NCBI RefSeq assembly: GCF_012927345.1 | Contig: NZ_JABBGJ010000048.1 | Coordinates: 1-64,000, forward strand | Reading direction: 5' to 3' | Length of the DNA stretch: 64,000 bases | Source: Paraburkholderia polaris | GTDB lineage: Bacteria; Pseudomonadota; Gammaproteobacteria; Burkholderiales; Burkholderiaceae | The notes under the pieces: generated by a model | What the model was told of the DNA's origin: nothing | The model's database searches: none | Seen by the model: the letters and a program-made list of their open reading frames with translations, nothing else | Made by a program: the position numbers and the translations under genes | In this document: positions 53,579-62,340 of the stretch, in pieces | How the letters are laid out: each line of letters opens with the position of its first letter | Position numbering within the stretch: position 1 is the first letter of the stretch

Positions 53579-54667
53579 ATGGCCAAATCATCAGAATCCC
53601 GCGCGACGAGCCGCGTCACCATTCGCGAAGTCGCGCTGCATGCGTCTGTCAACGCGTCGACGGTCTCGCGAGCTCTCAATCCTGCAACCCGTCACCTGAT
53701 TGGGGACGAAGTCGTCCGCAGAGTATTGGCGTCCGCGAAATCGCTGGGTTACCGCCAGAACAAGCTCGCATCCGCGCTCCGCGGCGGCCAGTCGAGGGTG
53801 GTCGGGGTGTGCTTGCCCGATATCGAGAACCCGGTATTCCCGCCAATTGTCTGCGGCATCGAAGAAGAACTCGCGGCCGTTGGCTATGGCGTCCTGATCG
53901 CCAACACCGTTGGAACGTTGAAAGACCAGGAACGCATGCTTGAACAGATGCTCGAGCGCCAGGTCGACGGCCTGGTCCTTGCAACCGCAGCCCGTCACGA
54001 CCCGCTAGTACGACGCTGCATTCTCGATGGCATACCCGTTGTACTGGTGAATCGCGCGGAGGAAGGCGGTCAGGTTCCCGAAGTGATCAATGATGACTTC
54101 CTCTCCATGAAGCTTGCCGTAGATCATCTGGTCAACCTGGGACACAAGCGGATCGCGCATCTCGCCGGCCCTGAGCGGCTGGCAACCGGCCTCTCGCGAA
54201 TCCAGGGTTTCCAGATGGCGACGCAGCAGCATCGGCTGACCGGGACCGTCATTCTGGAGGCGGCCGAGTTCACACGTGAAGCTGGCCGGGCAGCCTGCGA
54301 CCAGCTGTTGAAGGAGCACAAAAACGTGACCGCGATCATTGCCGCAAATGACCTGATCGCGCTGGGATGCTATGACGTATTTGCGGAACATCGCCTGGTG
54401 TGCCCGAAGGATATTTCTCTCATCGGTCACAACGACATGCCGCTTCTCGACATGCTTCATCCGCCATTAACCACGCTGCGCATCCAGCATCGGGAAATGG
54501 GCCGGCAGGCCGCAAGACTGCTGCTGGGGATGATTACAACGCCGGGCGCGGCCCCACACCGCATTACGCTCCCTCCCGAACTGATGGTTCGCGGCTCGAC
54601 CGCCGCACCACGCAATACGCCGCTGCGAACGAGAGCACCGAAAACCGCGCCCGCTTCCGCGGAGTGA
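53579..54667 (+). CDS. LacI-family transcriptional repressor
   Basis: A 362-residue regulator. The N-terminal helix-turn-helix with hinge reads VTIREVALHASVNASTVSRALN...ASAKSLGYRQNKLASALRGG, followed by a periplasmic-binding-protein-like effector domain (VCLPDIENPVFP, DGLVLATAARHDP, NDDFLSMKLAVDHLVNLGHKRIAHLAGP, ANDLIALGCYDVF). The ATG at 53579 is taken as the start; a frame extends to 53504. The identical operator core here and at 58094 predicts that it controls both flanking catabolic operons, with a pathway intermediate as inducer. Confidence 0.93.
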   Translation: MAKSSESRATSRVTIREVALHASVNASTVSRALNPATRHLIGDEVVRRVLASAKSLGYRQNKLASALRGGQSRVVGVCLPDIENPVFPPIVCGIEEELAAVGYGVLIANTVGTLKDQERMLEQMLERQVDGLVLATAARHDPLVRRCILDGIPVVLVNRAEEGGQVPEVINDDFLSMKLAVDHLVNLGHKRIAHLAGPERLATGLSRIQGFQMATQQHRLTGTVILEAAEFTREAGRAACDQLLKEHKNVTAIIAANDLIALGCYDVFAEHRLVCPKDISLIGHNDMPLLDMLHPPLTTLRIQHREMGRQAARLLLGMITTPGAAPHRITLPPELMVRGSTAAPRNTPLRTRAPKTAPASAE

Positions 54668-54802
54668 GCCGCATTGCCAGGGCGCACAGGCGGAAACCAC
54701 CAATGCGCGTGTGTTTCAGCTCGAATCGCCTCGTTCAGGCAACGTGCGTTGACGCGCGAGCCATTCGTGCGGGGCATGGCGGTTACCACTGCCGTCGGCT
54801 CA

Positions 54803-55153
54803 TCAGCAGTGCTCCGGCCGCAGGAATGGCATCGCAAGCAGAATCTTCGCCGGCCTGCGGGAACGGTTGTGCAATGCCCGCCGCTCTCCCGGCGCAATGC
54901 GGCACGAATCGAAGGCCGCGAGTACAACTTCGCCTTCATCTGTCAGCACGGTGACTTCACCTTCCAGCACCACATAATGTTTTTCGACGTGCGACGCATC
55001 CGATGTGGTGTAGCCACCAGGCTCGATCGCCGAAACGCCTAGCCACAGCGACTCTGCCGGTCCGGCTTCATGGCCTTGAAGCCGGACGCACCGCATTGAA
55101 AAGTGGTTAGGCGGAAAATATTCCGGCGCCTCGCCAAAGCGGGTTACGTTCAT
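54803..55153 (-). CDS. Small cupin-domain protein
   Basis: A 116-residue single-domain cupin (GYTTSDASHVEKHYVVLEGEVTVLTDEGEV, PGERRALHNRS) with the metal-binding His-His-Glu pattern partly present (HVEKHYVVLEGE). Its ATG overlaps the stop of the preceding gene (ATGA). It is the last gene of the dioxygenase operon. Such cupins can be small dioxygenases, isomerases or binding proteins; no specific reaction assigned. Confidence 0.8.
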   Translation of the reverse strand: MNVTRFGEAPEYFPPNHFSMRCVRLQGHEAGPAESLWLGVSAIEPGGYTTSDASHVEKHYVVLEGEVTVLTDEGEVVLAAFDSCRIAPGERRALHNRSRRPAKILLAMPFLRPEHC

Positions 55154-55431
55154 GGCTTGAGCGGAACCCGGTTTGCCGCGCCGCGGAAAACGCCCTGATA
55201 CGCTAGCGCCGCGTCGGACAGATCGAAGACAAAATCTTCAACGATGGGAAACGGCTTTAACGTGCCATGCTCGAAGCCCAGCACTGCCTTCACGTCGCTC
55301 GGATTCACCGCCGCACTCACCACGCGCACGAGACACTCGGCAACGTCGACGTCCGGCGCATCTTGCGCGCCAATGTGCAGATTGAGCGAGTCGATATCGG
55401 CGCTCTTTTCCATGACACGAACTGTTTTCAT
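55150..55431 (-). pseudogene. MDR-family (zinc-type) alcohol dehydrogenase with in-frame internal deletion
   Basis: The 93-residue product joins the N-terminal strand region of a medium-chain dehydrogenase/quinone reductase (MKTVRVMEKS...CLVRVVSAAVNPSDVKAVLGF) directly to the C-terminal end (EHGTLKPFPIVEDFVFDLSDAALAYQGVFRGAANRV). Some 220 residues, including the whole nucleotide-binding fold, are missing, yet the frame is intact and still overlaps the cupin start by ATGA. A catalytic role is impossible; it may only keep the cupin gene coupled. Confidence 0.7.
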
Positions 55432-55451
55432 TCTTTTAATTTTCTGAAAGC

Positions 55452-56381
55452 TCAAGATGACAGGCCGAGCGGCTCTGTAACGCTCGGCTGGCGCCGCGCA
55501 TCGGATCTCAGCCCCAGAAGCTCGCGAGCCTCCTGACTGGTCGCCAATTCACCGCCCAGCGAATGCACGATGTCGCGCGCACGCGTGACCAGCTCCGCAT
55601 TGCTGTTGGCGAGCACGCCCTTGGCAATGTAAATGTTGTCTTCCAGGCCGACCCGGACATGGCCGCCCGCCAACCATGACTGGGCCACGATCGGGAATTC
55701 GAAGCGGCCGACACCGAAGGCCGACCAGACGGCCTGACGGGGTAGCAGGTTACGTGCGTAGAGAAGCGTTTCCGGACTGGCCGAGAAGCCGTATTTGACG
55801 CCCATCACCAAGGTCCAAAGCCCCGGCCCGTCGAGAACGCCTTCCTTGATCAGGTCCAGCGCGAGGTGCAAGTCGCCGGAGTCGAAAATCTCGAGCTCAG
55901 GCTTGACGCCCGCCTCGCGGATGACGTTGGCCATGCGCGTGACATTCTTAGGTGTATTGATGACAACGTCGCCACCGGAGTTCATGGTGTTCAGGTCGAG
56001 ACTGCAGATGTCCGGCTTGAGTTCGAGAATGTGCTCGACGCGCCTTTCCGGCGGCAGCAAGGTGGTGCCTGGCGCCGCGACTCGCGGGTCGTCGTCGCTT
56101 GGGATAAAGCGGCCGCCCGGACCGGTGGTCAGATTGATGATGAGATCGACGTCCACCGCGCGGATGCGCTCGATGACTTCCCGGTAAAGCGCCACGTCCA
56201 TCGACGGCCGCCCCGTTTCGGGATCACGCACGTGAATGTGAACGGCGGCCGCGCCGGCGCGTGCGGCGTCAAGCGAGGCGGTCGCGATTTGCGCGGGTGT
56301 GATCGGCAGCCCCGGATGTTGCTCCGGTTTGGTGATATTGCCTGTTACAGCGCAGGTGATGATGGTCTTGCGGGAATGCAT
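55452..56381 (-). CDS. BKACE (DUF849) beta-keto acid cleavage enzyme
   Basis: A 309-residue zinc TIM-barrel enzyme of the 3-keto-5-aminohexanoate cleavage (Kce) superfamily, which splits a beta-keto acid with acetyl-CoA to acetoacetate-type and CoA products. Zinc motif HIHVRD (His48, His50), NLTTGPGG, CSLDLNTMNSGGDVV, LEIFDSGDL and GGHVRVGLEDNIYIAKG are visible. It may cleave the keto acid arising after ring opening. It lies 17 bp after the SDR gene. Confidence 0.93.
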   Translation of the reverse strand: MHSRKTIITCAVTGNITKPEQHPGLPITPAQIATASLDAARAGAAAVHIHVRDPETGRPSMDVALYREVIERIRAVDVDLIINLTTGPGGRFIPSDDDPRVAAPGTTLLPPERRVEHILELKPDICSLDLNTMNSGGDVVINTPKNVTRMANVIREAGVKPELEIFDSGDLHLALDLIKEGVLDGPGLWTLVMGVKYGFSASPETLLYARNLLPRQAVWSAFGVGRFEFPIVAQSWLAGGHVRVGLEDNIYIAKGVLANSNAELVTRARDIVHSLGGELATSQEARELLGLRSDARRQPSVTEPLGLSS

Positions 56382-56398
56382 GTTGGGCCTCGCTGCAA

Positions 56399-57148
56399 CT
56401 AGTTCAGACGACGGCCACCGTCCACGACGATGGTCACCCCAGTGCTGAATTTCAGATGAGTGGCGCAGGCCTCGATGGCCGCTGCGATATCGTCCGGTGT
56501 GCCGATGCGGCGTAGCGGCGTGGTGGCCGCAACCTTCTCGTTGAAATCATCGCCACGACCGGGAACGAATGACGTGTCGACCACCCCGGGGGACACGTTC
56601 AGGACGCGAATACGAGGTGCAAGTGCGCGGCCAAGCGACGCCGCCATCACGTCAAGCCCGGCCTTGGCCGCGCAGTAGGCGATGTTGCTGCCGGAGCCCG
56701 TCGTGCCGGAAATCGATGAAACGTTGACGACCAGGCCGTCCCCCGACGCATCGAGCAGTTCGCGGAACGCGCGAATGGCCGCGAATTGCCCGCGCCAGTT
56801 GACCTTCAGAATCTCATCGATCAATTCGTCGGTGAGCGCATCCAGATCGGAATGCTTGATGGGCTGGGTGAAACCTGCCGTGTTCACGAGAATATCCGCG
56901 CGGCCATACCGGTCACGAACCTGCCCGGCCAGTGCGTTCAGACTCTCGCTCGCGGTAATGGACGCAAGCGCCGCGCTATGGCCCTCGCCCGGCAGATTGT
57001 CGGCCACGCGCTGCGCTTTAGCGAGGTCATGCTGGCCGACGACTACAACGCGGGCGCCAGCTTGCCCAAGACGGTGGGCTGCGGCAGCGCCGATCCCTCC
57101 GGTTCCGCCCAGGATGACCGCGACCTTCCCTGAAAGTGTGTTTGACAC
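56399..57148 (-). CDS. Short-chain dehydrogenase/reductase
   Basis: A 249-residue NAD(P)-dependent oxidoreductase: cofactor motif GGTGGIGAAAA (about 12-22), NTAGFTQP, catalytic Ser in NVSSISG, and YCAAK (Tyr-x3-Lys), then PGVVDTSFVPGR. The GTG start at 57148 has GAAGAGG 6 bases upstream, and is preferred over the long upstream frame. It lies 14 bp after the dioxygenase gene and could oxidise or reduce a hydroxy/keto intermediate between ring cleavage and BKACE. Confidence 0.93.
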   Translation of the reverse strand: MSNTLSGKVAVILGGTGGIGAAAAHRLGQAGARVVVVGQHDLAKAQRVADNLPGEGHSAALASITASESLNALAGQVRDRYGRADILVNTAGFTQPIKHSDLDALTDELIDEILKVNWRGQFAAIRAFRELLDASGDGLVVNVSSISGTTGSGSNIAYCAAKAGLDVMAASLGRALAPRIRVLNVSPGVVDTSFVPGRGDDFNEKVAATTPLRRIGTPDDIAAAIEACATHLKFSTGVTIVVDGGRRLN

Positions 57149-57162
57149 GTGAGACCTCTTCG

Positions 57163-58077
57163 TTACTTGATGGGGGGAGTGGGATAGGTCGGCGTTCCTT
57201 CGGCAAGAACGAAGTCGTAGTCGAGCGTGTAGTACAGCCCGTCTACGTCTTGCTTCGGACTCGTGCCGGGATCGTGACGCTCGAACGTGCCGACGAGACA
57301 ACGATTGACACCAAACACGACGTCGGAATTCAGGTGCTCCGAGTCGTCGGCGAACACTTGCGAGACCAGGGTCGCGTAGCCTTCCGCGAAGATGACGAAG
57401 TGCAGATGCGCTGGCCGGAACGGGTGGCGATTCTGCTTTTCAAGCAGCACGCCTACCGGCCCGTCGGTGGGCACAGGGTAGCCCGCAGGGCGCACGCTCC
57501 TGCAGGTAAAACGCCCCTCGCCGTCGGTGTAGAAGTGACCGCGCAGGTTCTTGTCCGGCTGGCTGGAGTCCTGGTTTTCGTACAGACCCACCGGCGAGGC
57601 TTGCCAGACGTCGACCTTAGCGTTGGCAATTGGCTCCCCCTTGGTGTTGAGCACGCGGCCCTCCACGAAGAGCGGAGCGCCGGGTGAGTCCTTGCATGCG
57701 ATGCTTTCGCCATTCGCGTATTGCGGCGAGTCACCCCGGTAGAACGGTCCCAATAGGGCGCCCGGCGTGCGACCGCTTGCGTCCGAGTTGTTCAGCAACG
57801 TAACCAGGGTTGATAGACCCAGTACGTCGGCGAGCAGAACGACCTCATTGTGCTTGTCGTTGCAAGCCAGACCGACCGCCCTCACGAAATCAAGGCCCTT
57901 CTCGAATTCCTCGTCGGTCAGCTTCACCTGCTTCAGGAACGCGTGGCCGTGCTCCACTAACGCGTCGAGGATCTCCTTGAGCCGGGGATTGTCAGTCCGG
58001 CTCATTGCCGCCTTGACGACCTCGGTGATCGATGCGGCGTCGTCGACGATATTCTTCAGATGGTTTGAATCTTCCAC
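57163..58077 (-). CDS. Intradiol ring-cleavage dioxygenase (hydroxyquinol/catechol 1,2-type)
   Basis: A 304-residue non-heme Fe(III) dioxygenase. Predicted iron ligands are Tyr166 (VGLYENQ), Tyr200 (PAGYPVPTDGPVG), His224 and His226 (RPAHLHF). LGPFYRGDSP and the N-terminal helical dimer domain (about 1-100) fit catechol, chlorocatechol or hydroxyquinol 1,2-dioxygenases. It opens an ortho-diol aromatic ring to a muconate-type acid. It is the first gene of the right-hand operon and has the LacI-type operator upstream. No cycloisomerase or maleylacetate reductase is present, so the downstream route is unusual. Confidence 0.93.
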   Translation of the reverse strand: MEDSNHLKNIVDDAASITEVVKAAMSRTDNPRLKEILDALVEHGHAFLKQVKLTDEEFEKGLDFVRAVGLACNDKHNEVVLLADVLGLSTLVTLLNNSDASGRTPGALLGPFYRGDSPQYANGESIACKDSPGAPLFVEGRVLNTKGEPIANAKVDVWQASPVGLYENQDSSQPDKNLRGHFYTDGEGRFTCRSVRPAGYPVPTDGPVGVLLEKQNRHPFRPAHLHFVIFAEGYATLVSQVFADDSEHLNSDVVFGVNRCLVGTFERHDPGTSPKQDVDGLYYTLDYDFVLAEGTPTYPTPPIK

Positions 58078-58093
58078 GGGTCGCCTCCATCAG

Positions 58094-58122
58094 TGCAATC
58101 GTTTGCATAATAATTTGCAAAT
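58094..58122 (-). promoter_or_regulatory. LacI-type operator before the dioxygenase operon
   Basis: TGCAATCGTTTGCA at 58094-58107 is identical to the core at 53458-53471. A second palindrome ATTTGCAAAT lies at 58113-58122. The site is 17 bp upstream of the dioxygenase start codon, so a bound repressor would block transcription. Confidence 0.75.
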
Positions 58123-58342
58123 ATTCCGATGTCAAAGCCTAAAGAGCGCATAGTTAACCCTGACTATCCGCGTAGATAGGGCGATACGAAAATAAGCAAA
58201 CCGCGCAACCGATTGCAGCTGAATGCCTTACACCACGCCTCTGCGATACGCGCGCCGCGTTGCAATGTAGGTGAAGGCGGCGCGGAAACAGGCGCGGCCG
58301 CCCCGCCAAAGGGATAATGGCTATGCCGCGCCAAGTTAGCGT

Positions 58343-58780
58343 CTATCGCCCGCCTGCGAGCCACGGATACCGTCCCGTATCGGCATCTTCATAATCCGGG
58401 TCGAGGTAGATAAAGCAGCGCTGGATTTTAAAATCGCGGATTTCGAACACATCACACCAGCGGCCCGCATGCGTGACGCCCGCGCGCCAATCGACGCCGC
58501 CTTTGCTCGTTCCGTAGCTGGTACCTTCGACCACCACGGTATCCCCTTGCTGGATCACGTTCAGATAGGCGAGATCGTGTTTGAATTTCGACACGATCGC
58601 GCCCAGGTCCATGAACAGTTTTTCGTACGCTGCCCTGCCCGTGGCGATGCCCCACTTTGGGAAAAATACCTCGGCATGATCGTCGAACAGATCGAACACG
58701 GATTGCCCGCGGTCGAGCCTGCGCAGATAGTCGAGTGCGATTGCTTTGCGTTGCTCGTCTGTCATCGTCCTGATTTCCAT
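58343..58780 (-). CDS. SnoaL-like (NTF2-fold) protein
   Basis: A 145-residue protein of the SnoaL/ketosteroid isomerase-like fold: RKAIALDYLRRLDRGQSVFDLFDDHAEVFFPKWG, YGTSKGGVDW, GRWCDVFEIRDFKIQRCFIYLDPDY. GAGG lies before the ATG at 58780. It is 15 bp after the cytochrome gene, in an operon with a flavoprotein and outer-membrane channel. Members include isomerases and dehydratases; substrate unassigned. Confidence 0.82.
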   Translation of the reverse strand: MEIRTMTDEQRKAIALDYLRRLDRGQSVFDLFDDHAEVFFPKWGIATGRAAYEKLFMDLGAIVSKFKHDLAYLNVIQQGDTVVVEGTSYGTSKGGVDWRAGVTHAGRWCDVFEIRDFKIQRCFIYLDPDYEDADTGRYPWLAGGR

Positions 58781-58795
58781 GATTACCTCACTCGG

Positions 58796-59182
58796 TTAAT
58801 GCAACGTACGTAGATAAGCAATGATCTTCCTGCGTCTTGCTTCGTCGCCTTCAAAATAGGTCATCGCGTTGCCCGGCGCGACCGCTTGCGTGTCCGTAAG
58901 CCACTGGTCCAGCAGCTTGTCGTCCCACACTTTGCCCGCCGCGGCCGCTTTCATCCCAGCGGAATACTTGAACCCGGGCGCCGCGGCGAGGGGCCTGCCG
59001 ATGATTCCGAACAGGTTGGGTCCCTGACCGTTCGGCTCGCCCTGGCCGAACGTATGGCACACGGCGCAGTTGTTTGTCGTCAGCGTTTTGCCCAGTGCGA
59101 TTTCGTCCTGGGAACGCGCGGTGAGCGTGGCGAGCGAGAGGCATGCCGCCAGAGCAATCGACATGATCTGAATATGACGCAT
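58796..59182 (-). CDS. Periplasmic class I cytochrome c
   Basis: A 128-residue protein: signal peptide (IMSIALAACLSLATLTARS), heme motif CAVCH (39-43), PNLFGIIGR, and a probable axial methionine in NAMTYFEGDE. GGAG lies 7-8 bases before the ATG at 59182. It starts 17 bp after the Tat-exported flavoprotein gene, so it is likely that enzyme's electron acceptor, passing electrons to the respiratory chain. Confidence 0.92.
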   Translation of the reverse strand: MRHIQIMSIALAACLSLATLTARSQDEIALGKTLTTNNCAVCHTFGQGEPNGQGPNLFGIIGRPLAAAPGFKYSAGMKAAAAGKVWDDKLLDQWLTDTQAVAPGNAMTYFEGDEARRRKIIAYLRTLH

Positions 59183-59198
59183 GGTTCGTCTCCAGTCG

Positions 59199-60935
59199 TT
59201 ACGTTGATGCAGACTCGGTGTGGGCGGTATTAGCCGCCCGATACGCGAATGCGAGGATCGGGCCCAAAGTGCCGCCGCCAGCCCAATAGGCGCGTGCCGA
59301 GGCCGACGCGACGCAGTTGCCGATTCCGTAGAGCCCCTTGATTGGTTTGCCGCCAACGTCCAGCACCTGGCCATTCGAATTGGTCTTCGGCCCCCCTTTG
59401 GTATCGAGATTGCCGGCGACGATCAGCGCCGCGTAATAAGGTCCCTTCGTGCTGATCGGCCACATCGTTTCGTTCTTCTGGTTCGCCTTCTTACTGATCG
59501 AGCCGTTGAAGAGCTTCTCGACGACGCGCTCACCGCGATGGAAGTCCGCATCCTTACCGGCCTGTGCGAAGCCGTTGAATCGTTTAAGCGTTGCCTGCAG
59601 GTTGTCGACGAAGTCGTCGCTCAGATCCATGCCGCCGATCGCGCTCTTGTACTTCGCAAGCCGCTCACGAATCGCCGTAGCAAGCTCCGCCAGGGTGTTG
59701 CCGCGAATCACGTGACGGTCGTTCGAGCCGGGCGGCACGATCAGGCTGCCGTAGTCGTCGCTCGCGCAGTTGTCCTGTGCCTGCTGGTCCCAGATCGAAA
59801 TCAATGCGAGGTTTGGATACTCGCCTTTGGCGCCGTCCCATTCGGAAAAAGTCGCGCAAATCTCGTTGTACGCGAGCTTTTCGTTGACCACGCGTTTGCC
59901 GTGCTTGTTCACGTAGATCATCGAATCGCCGGTTGGCGTGAAGATGCCCGAGAGCGAACCGTCCTTTGCGATCGCCTTCTCAAGCGAGATCGGTGCCATC
60001 CAGGAATAGTTCATGTTGCGCAACTGCACGTCGAGCGCGCTGGAGATGCGCACGAAATCACCCTCATTGGTCAACGCCGCACAGCCGCCGTAAACGGCGC
60101 CGTGCAGGAAGTTCTTGCGCAGTTCCGGGTCATGCGTAAAGCCGCCAGTCGCGAAGACCACGGCCTTCTTCGCGCGGGCGCGAAACGTCGTGCCCTCTTC
60201 CGTCAATGCCTCCACACCAATGACCGCGCCCGCGCTGTTCAGCAACACTTTCTGGACGCGGTAGCCGGTGCGGATCTCGACACCGTCCCGTCTCGCTGCA
60301 GTACTCATCGTGCGGATCGCGACGCGGCCGCCGTCGGACATGCTCGGCAGTCCGTCTTTCGGAAACAGCACACGGCCGCGAGGCGCCTTGTCTTCCGGCA
60401 GTTCGGCCCAGTAGTCGGGGACCGCCGCCTCATGGCGATACGGCAGCGCGCCCTTGCTCGCGAGCAGTTCCGCCGCCGGCGATGCGCTGTCATAGATGGC
60501 CTCGCACATCTCATACTCCCAGTCCGAGAGGCCGAGCTTCGGTAGCGACGAGTCGTACTGTTCAGGCCGCGACAGCCGGGCAACGTATTTCAGGAAGTCA
60601 GGCTTGGGGTCGGCGATGCCGGCGCGCTTCATCGCCTCGTTGTTCGGCACCCAGTACCAGAACGCGGCCTTCGCTGCGGTACCGCCTACGCTGCCCGCCT
60701 TCTCGAGAATGGCGACGCGATTGCCGAGCCAGCGCGAAAAGAGCGCGCAAGGCAATCCGCCACCTCCACCGCCGCAGACGACGACGTCGTACTCGGCGTC
60801 GAACTTGAGGTTGGCCGCGGCGCTGGCAGACAGTGAGACAGCGCCGAATGCCGCCGCTGCCGTTCCGGCGCCCGCGGCTTTGATGAAATTGCGGCGCGAG
60901 TGGGCGCGCTGTTCTGAGCCGTTATCCTGAGTCAT
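59199..60935 (-). CDS. Tat-exported FAD-dependent dehydrogenase (flavocytochrome/ketosteroid dehydrogenase-like)
   Basis: A 578-residue flavoprotein. Twin-arginine signal SRRNFIKAAGAGTAAAAFGAV at about 13-33; FAD motif DVVVCGGGGGGLPCALFSRW; VGGTAAKAAFWYWVPNN; GFTHDPELRKNF; C-terminal YGIGNCVASASARAYWAGGGTLGP. It belongs to the FAD_binding_2 group with fumarate reductase and 3-ketosteroid dehydrogenase. As a periplasmic dehydrogenase with a cytochrome c partner it would desaturate or oxidise its substrate. The ATG at 60935 has GGAGA upstream. Confidence 0.9.
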   Translation of the reverse strand: MTQDNGSEQRAHSRRNFIKAAGAGTAAAAFGAVSLSASAAANLKFDAEYDVVVCGGGGGGLPCALFSRWLGNRVAILEKAGSVGGTAAKAAFWYWVPNNEAMKRAGIADPKPDFLKYVARLSRPEQYDSSLPKLGLSDWEYEMCEAIYDSASPAAELLASKGALPYRHEAAVPDYWAELPEDKAPRGRVLFPKDGLPSMSDGGRVAIRTMSTAARRDGVEIRTGYRVQKVLLNSAGAVIGVEALTEEGTTFRARAKKAVVFATGGFTHDPELRKNFLHGAVYGGCAALTNEGDFVRISSALDVQLRNMNYSWMAPISLEKAIAKDGSLSGIFTPTGDSMIYVNKHGKRVVNEKLAYNEICATFSEWDGAKGEYPNLALISIWDQQAQDNCASDDYGSLIVPPGSNDRHVIRGNTLAELATAIRERLAKYKSAIGGMDLSDDFVDNLQATLKRFNGFAQAGKDADFHRGERVVEKLFNGSISKKANQKNETMWPISTKGPYYAALIVAGNLDTKGGPKTNSNGQVLDVGGKPIKGLYGIGNCVASASARAYWAGGGTLGPILAFAYRAANTAHTESAST

Positions 60936-61017
60936 GATTGTCTCCGTGGATCTGTTCTGCGTTGATGGATCGTTCTGCATTTATTTGAATGAGCGCGGCA
61001 GGAACCGCGAAAGCGTC

Positions 61018-61983
61018 TTACCAGTAGTGCCAGACCTGCACATACAGGCCCTTGGTCAATGTCGTGTTGCGGCCCGACACCGAGTGTGAATACTGGATCG
61101 ACAACTGGTCGTACATCTTCTGGTGGACGAACGGCAGGCTGTTCGGCTTGAACTGGAACAGCACGCCGGCGCCGACCGCGGTTTCGCGGCTGGCCGAGTT
61201 CGGAATTGCGAGACCGGTCGTGCGGTCGAACGTGCCGCCGCTGCGCTGGTGATCAAGCGACACAAACGGAATGGCAAACGGATTGTCCGGCGACGAGATG
61301 CTGTAGCCGACACGCAGGTTCAGGTGGAAGGTGTCGCCATTGCTAAGGTCGTCGCTGCCCGAGCGCAGCGTGCGCCCGCGCAGAATGCCGCCGACCAGCA
61401 GGTCTACGTTCACGTGGCCGAACCAGTCGTCGTAAAAGACCGACGGCCAGACCGACCACGTGTCAGTCGACACGCTCTGCTGGCCGATCGGCACCTGAAC
61501 GTAGGTCTGAAAACCTACCGTAGTCGCGGGCGCGGGGTTGTACCAGACAAGCCCACCGATCAGCGGATCGCCAATACCGCTAGCCGAAAAATGCGAGCCC
61601 TCGGTGCGCACCTCGGGCAGCGTGATGCTCGCGTTGAACCCAACATGCGGCAACGACGGCAGCTTCCAGTAGTGGATGAAGGTCGACAGTCCGACAAATG
61701 TATTCGTGCCCGGTCCGGCGACCTGATTGCCGTTTGCATCGAATGCGCGGCTATCGTGGTTCCACTGGACGTTTTGCCCGAACGAGCTGTAGGGTTCGTC
61801 GAAGTCTGAGCTGAACTGCCACGTTTGCGGTCGGTCGGTCGCAAATGGAATCACCGAGGCGGTTGCCGGCAATATTGGCAGCATCGTGCATGCGGCGCCG
61901 ACGACCGCACCCGCTACCCTCCGGCTCCGCCGTAAACTTCCTGTAGCGGGAGCGACACCGGTTCTCTGCGTCTTTGTCTTCAT
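61018..61983 (-). CDS. Outer-membrane channel, Phenol_MetA_deg/transporter family
   Basis: A 321-residue exported beta-barrel protein of the family annotated as phenol-degradation meta-pathway transporter. Signal peptide AGAVVGAACTMLPILPATAS, then repeated beta strands (TWQFSSDFDEPYSSFGQNVQ, FVQTY-type strands, LPFVHQKMYDQLSIQYSHSVSGRN). It ends in W. The ATG at 61983 has GGAG 6 bases upstream. It probably admits the aromatic or steroid-like substrate for the flavoprotein encoded next. Confidence 0.85.
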   Translation of the reverse strand: MKTKTQRTGVAPATGSLRRSRRVAGAVVGAACTMLPILPATASVIPFATDRPQTWQFSSDFDEPYSSFGQNVQWNHDSRAFDANGNQVAGPGTNTFVGLSTFIHYWKLPSLPHVGFNASITLPEVRTEGSHFSASGIGDPLIGGLVWYNPAPATTVGFQTYVQVPIGQQSVSTDTWSVWPSVFYDDWFGHVNVDLLVGGILRGRTLRSGSDDLSNGDTFHLNLRVGYSISSPDNPFAIPFVSLDHQRSGGTFDRTTGLAIPNSASRETAVGAGVLFQFKPNSLPFVHQKMYDQLSIQYSHSVSGRNTTLTKGLYVQVWHYW

Positions 61984-62340
61984 CGTAGTCTCCACTCTCT
62001 TCAATCCGCCGCTATGGCCTTGGAGTGCAGACTAGCCGTGTGAACCTGGCCGGTCTTTCAGATTTCGGGGGATGTCAGATTCCTGCCAAGGCGAACGAAG
62101 CAGCTGTGCGCGGGCGTGGCCGACGGCGAGCGTCACTATGGGCGCCTGTTGGCTGTGGGCGGGTGTGTAGGTGTTTCTACTATCCTTCAATTAGCGTACG
62201 CGGCGTTCGCGTATTCCGACCCTCGGCTAGGGCGCCGACGCCCCGCGCGCCGGCGGCCTCTTCTATACTTCAGTCGAGCGGCATCATCAGACATCGTCCC
62301 GCCGGATCGAGGACGGGCGGCTCAATGGCAGGAGACAAGA
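61984..62340. promoter_or_regulatory. 357-bp divergent promoter region
   Basis: This lies between the outer-membrane channel operon (minus) and an AraC regulator (plus). There is no gene. A GGAGACAAG ribosome-binding site lies at its right end. No clear operator repeat was found, but AraC control of the divergent operon is likely. Confidence 0.4.
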
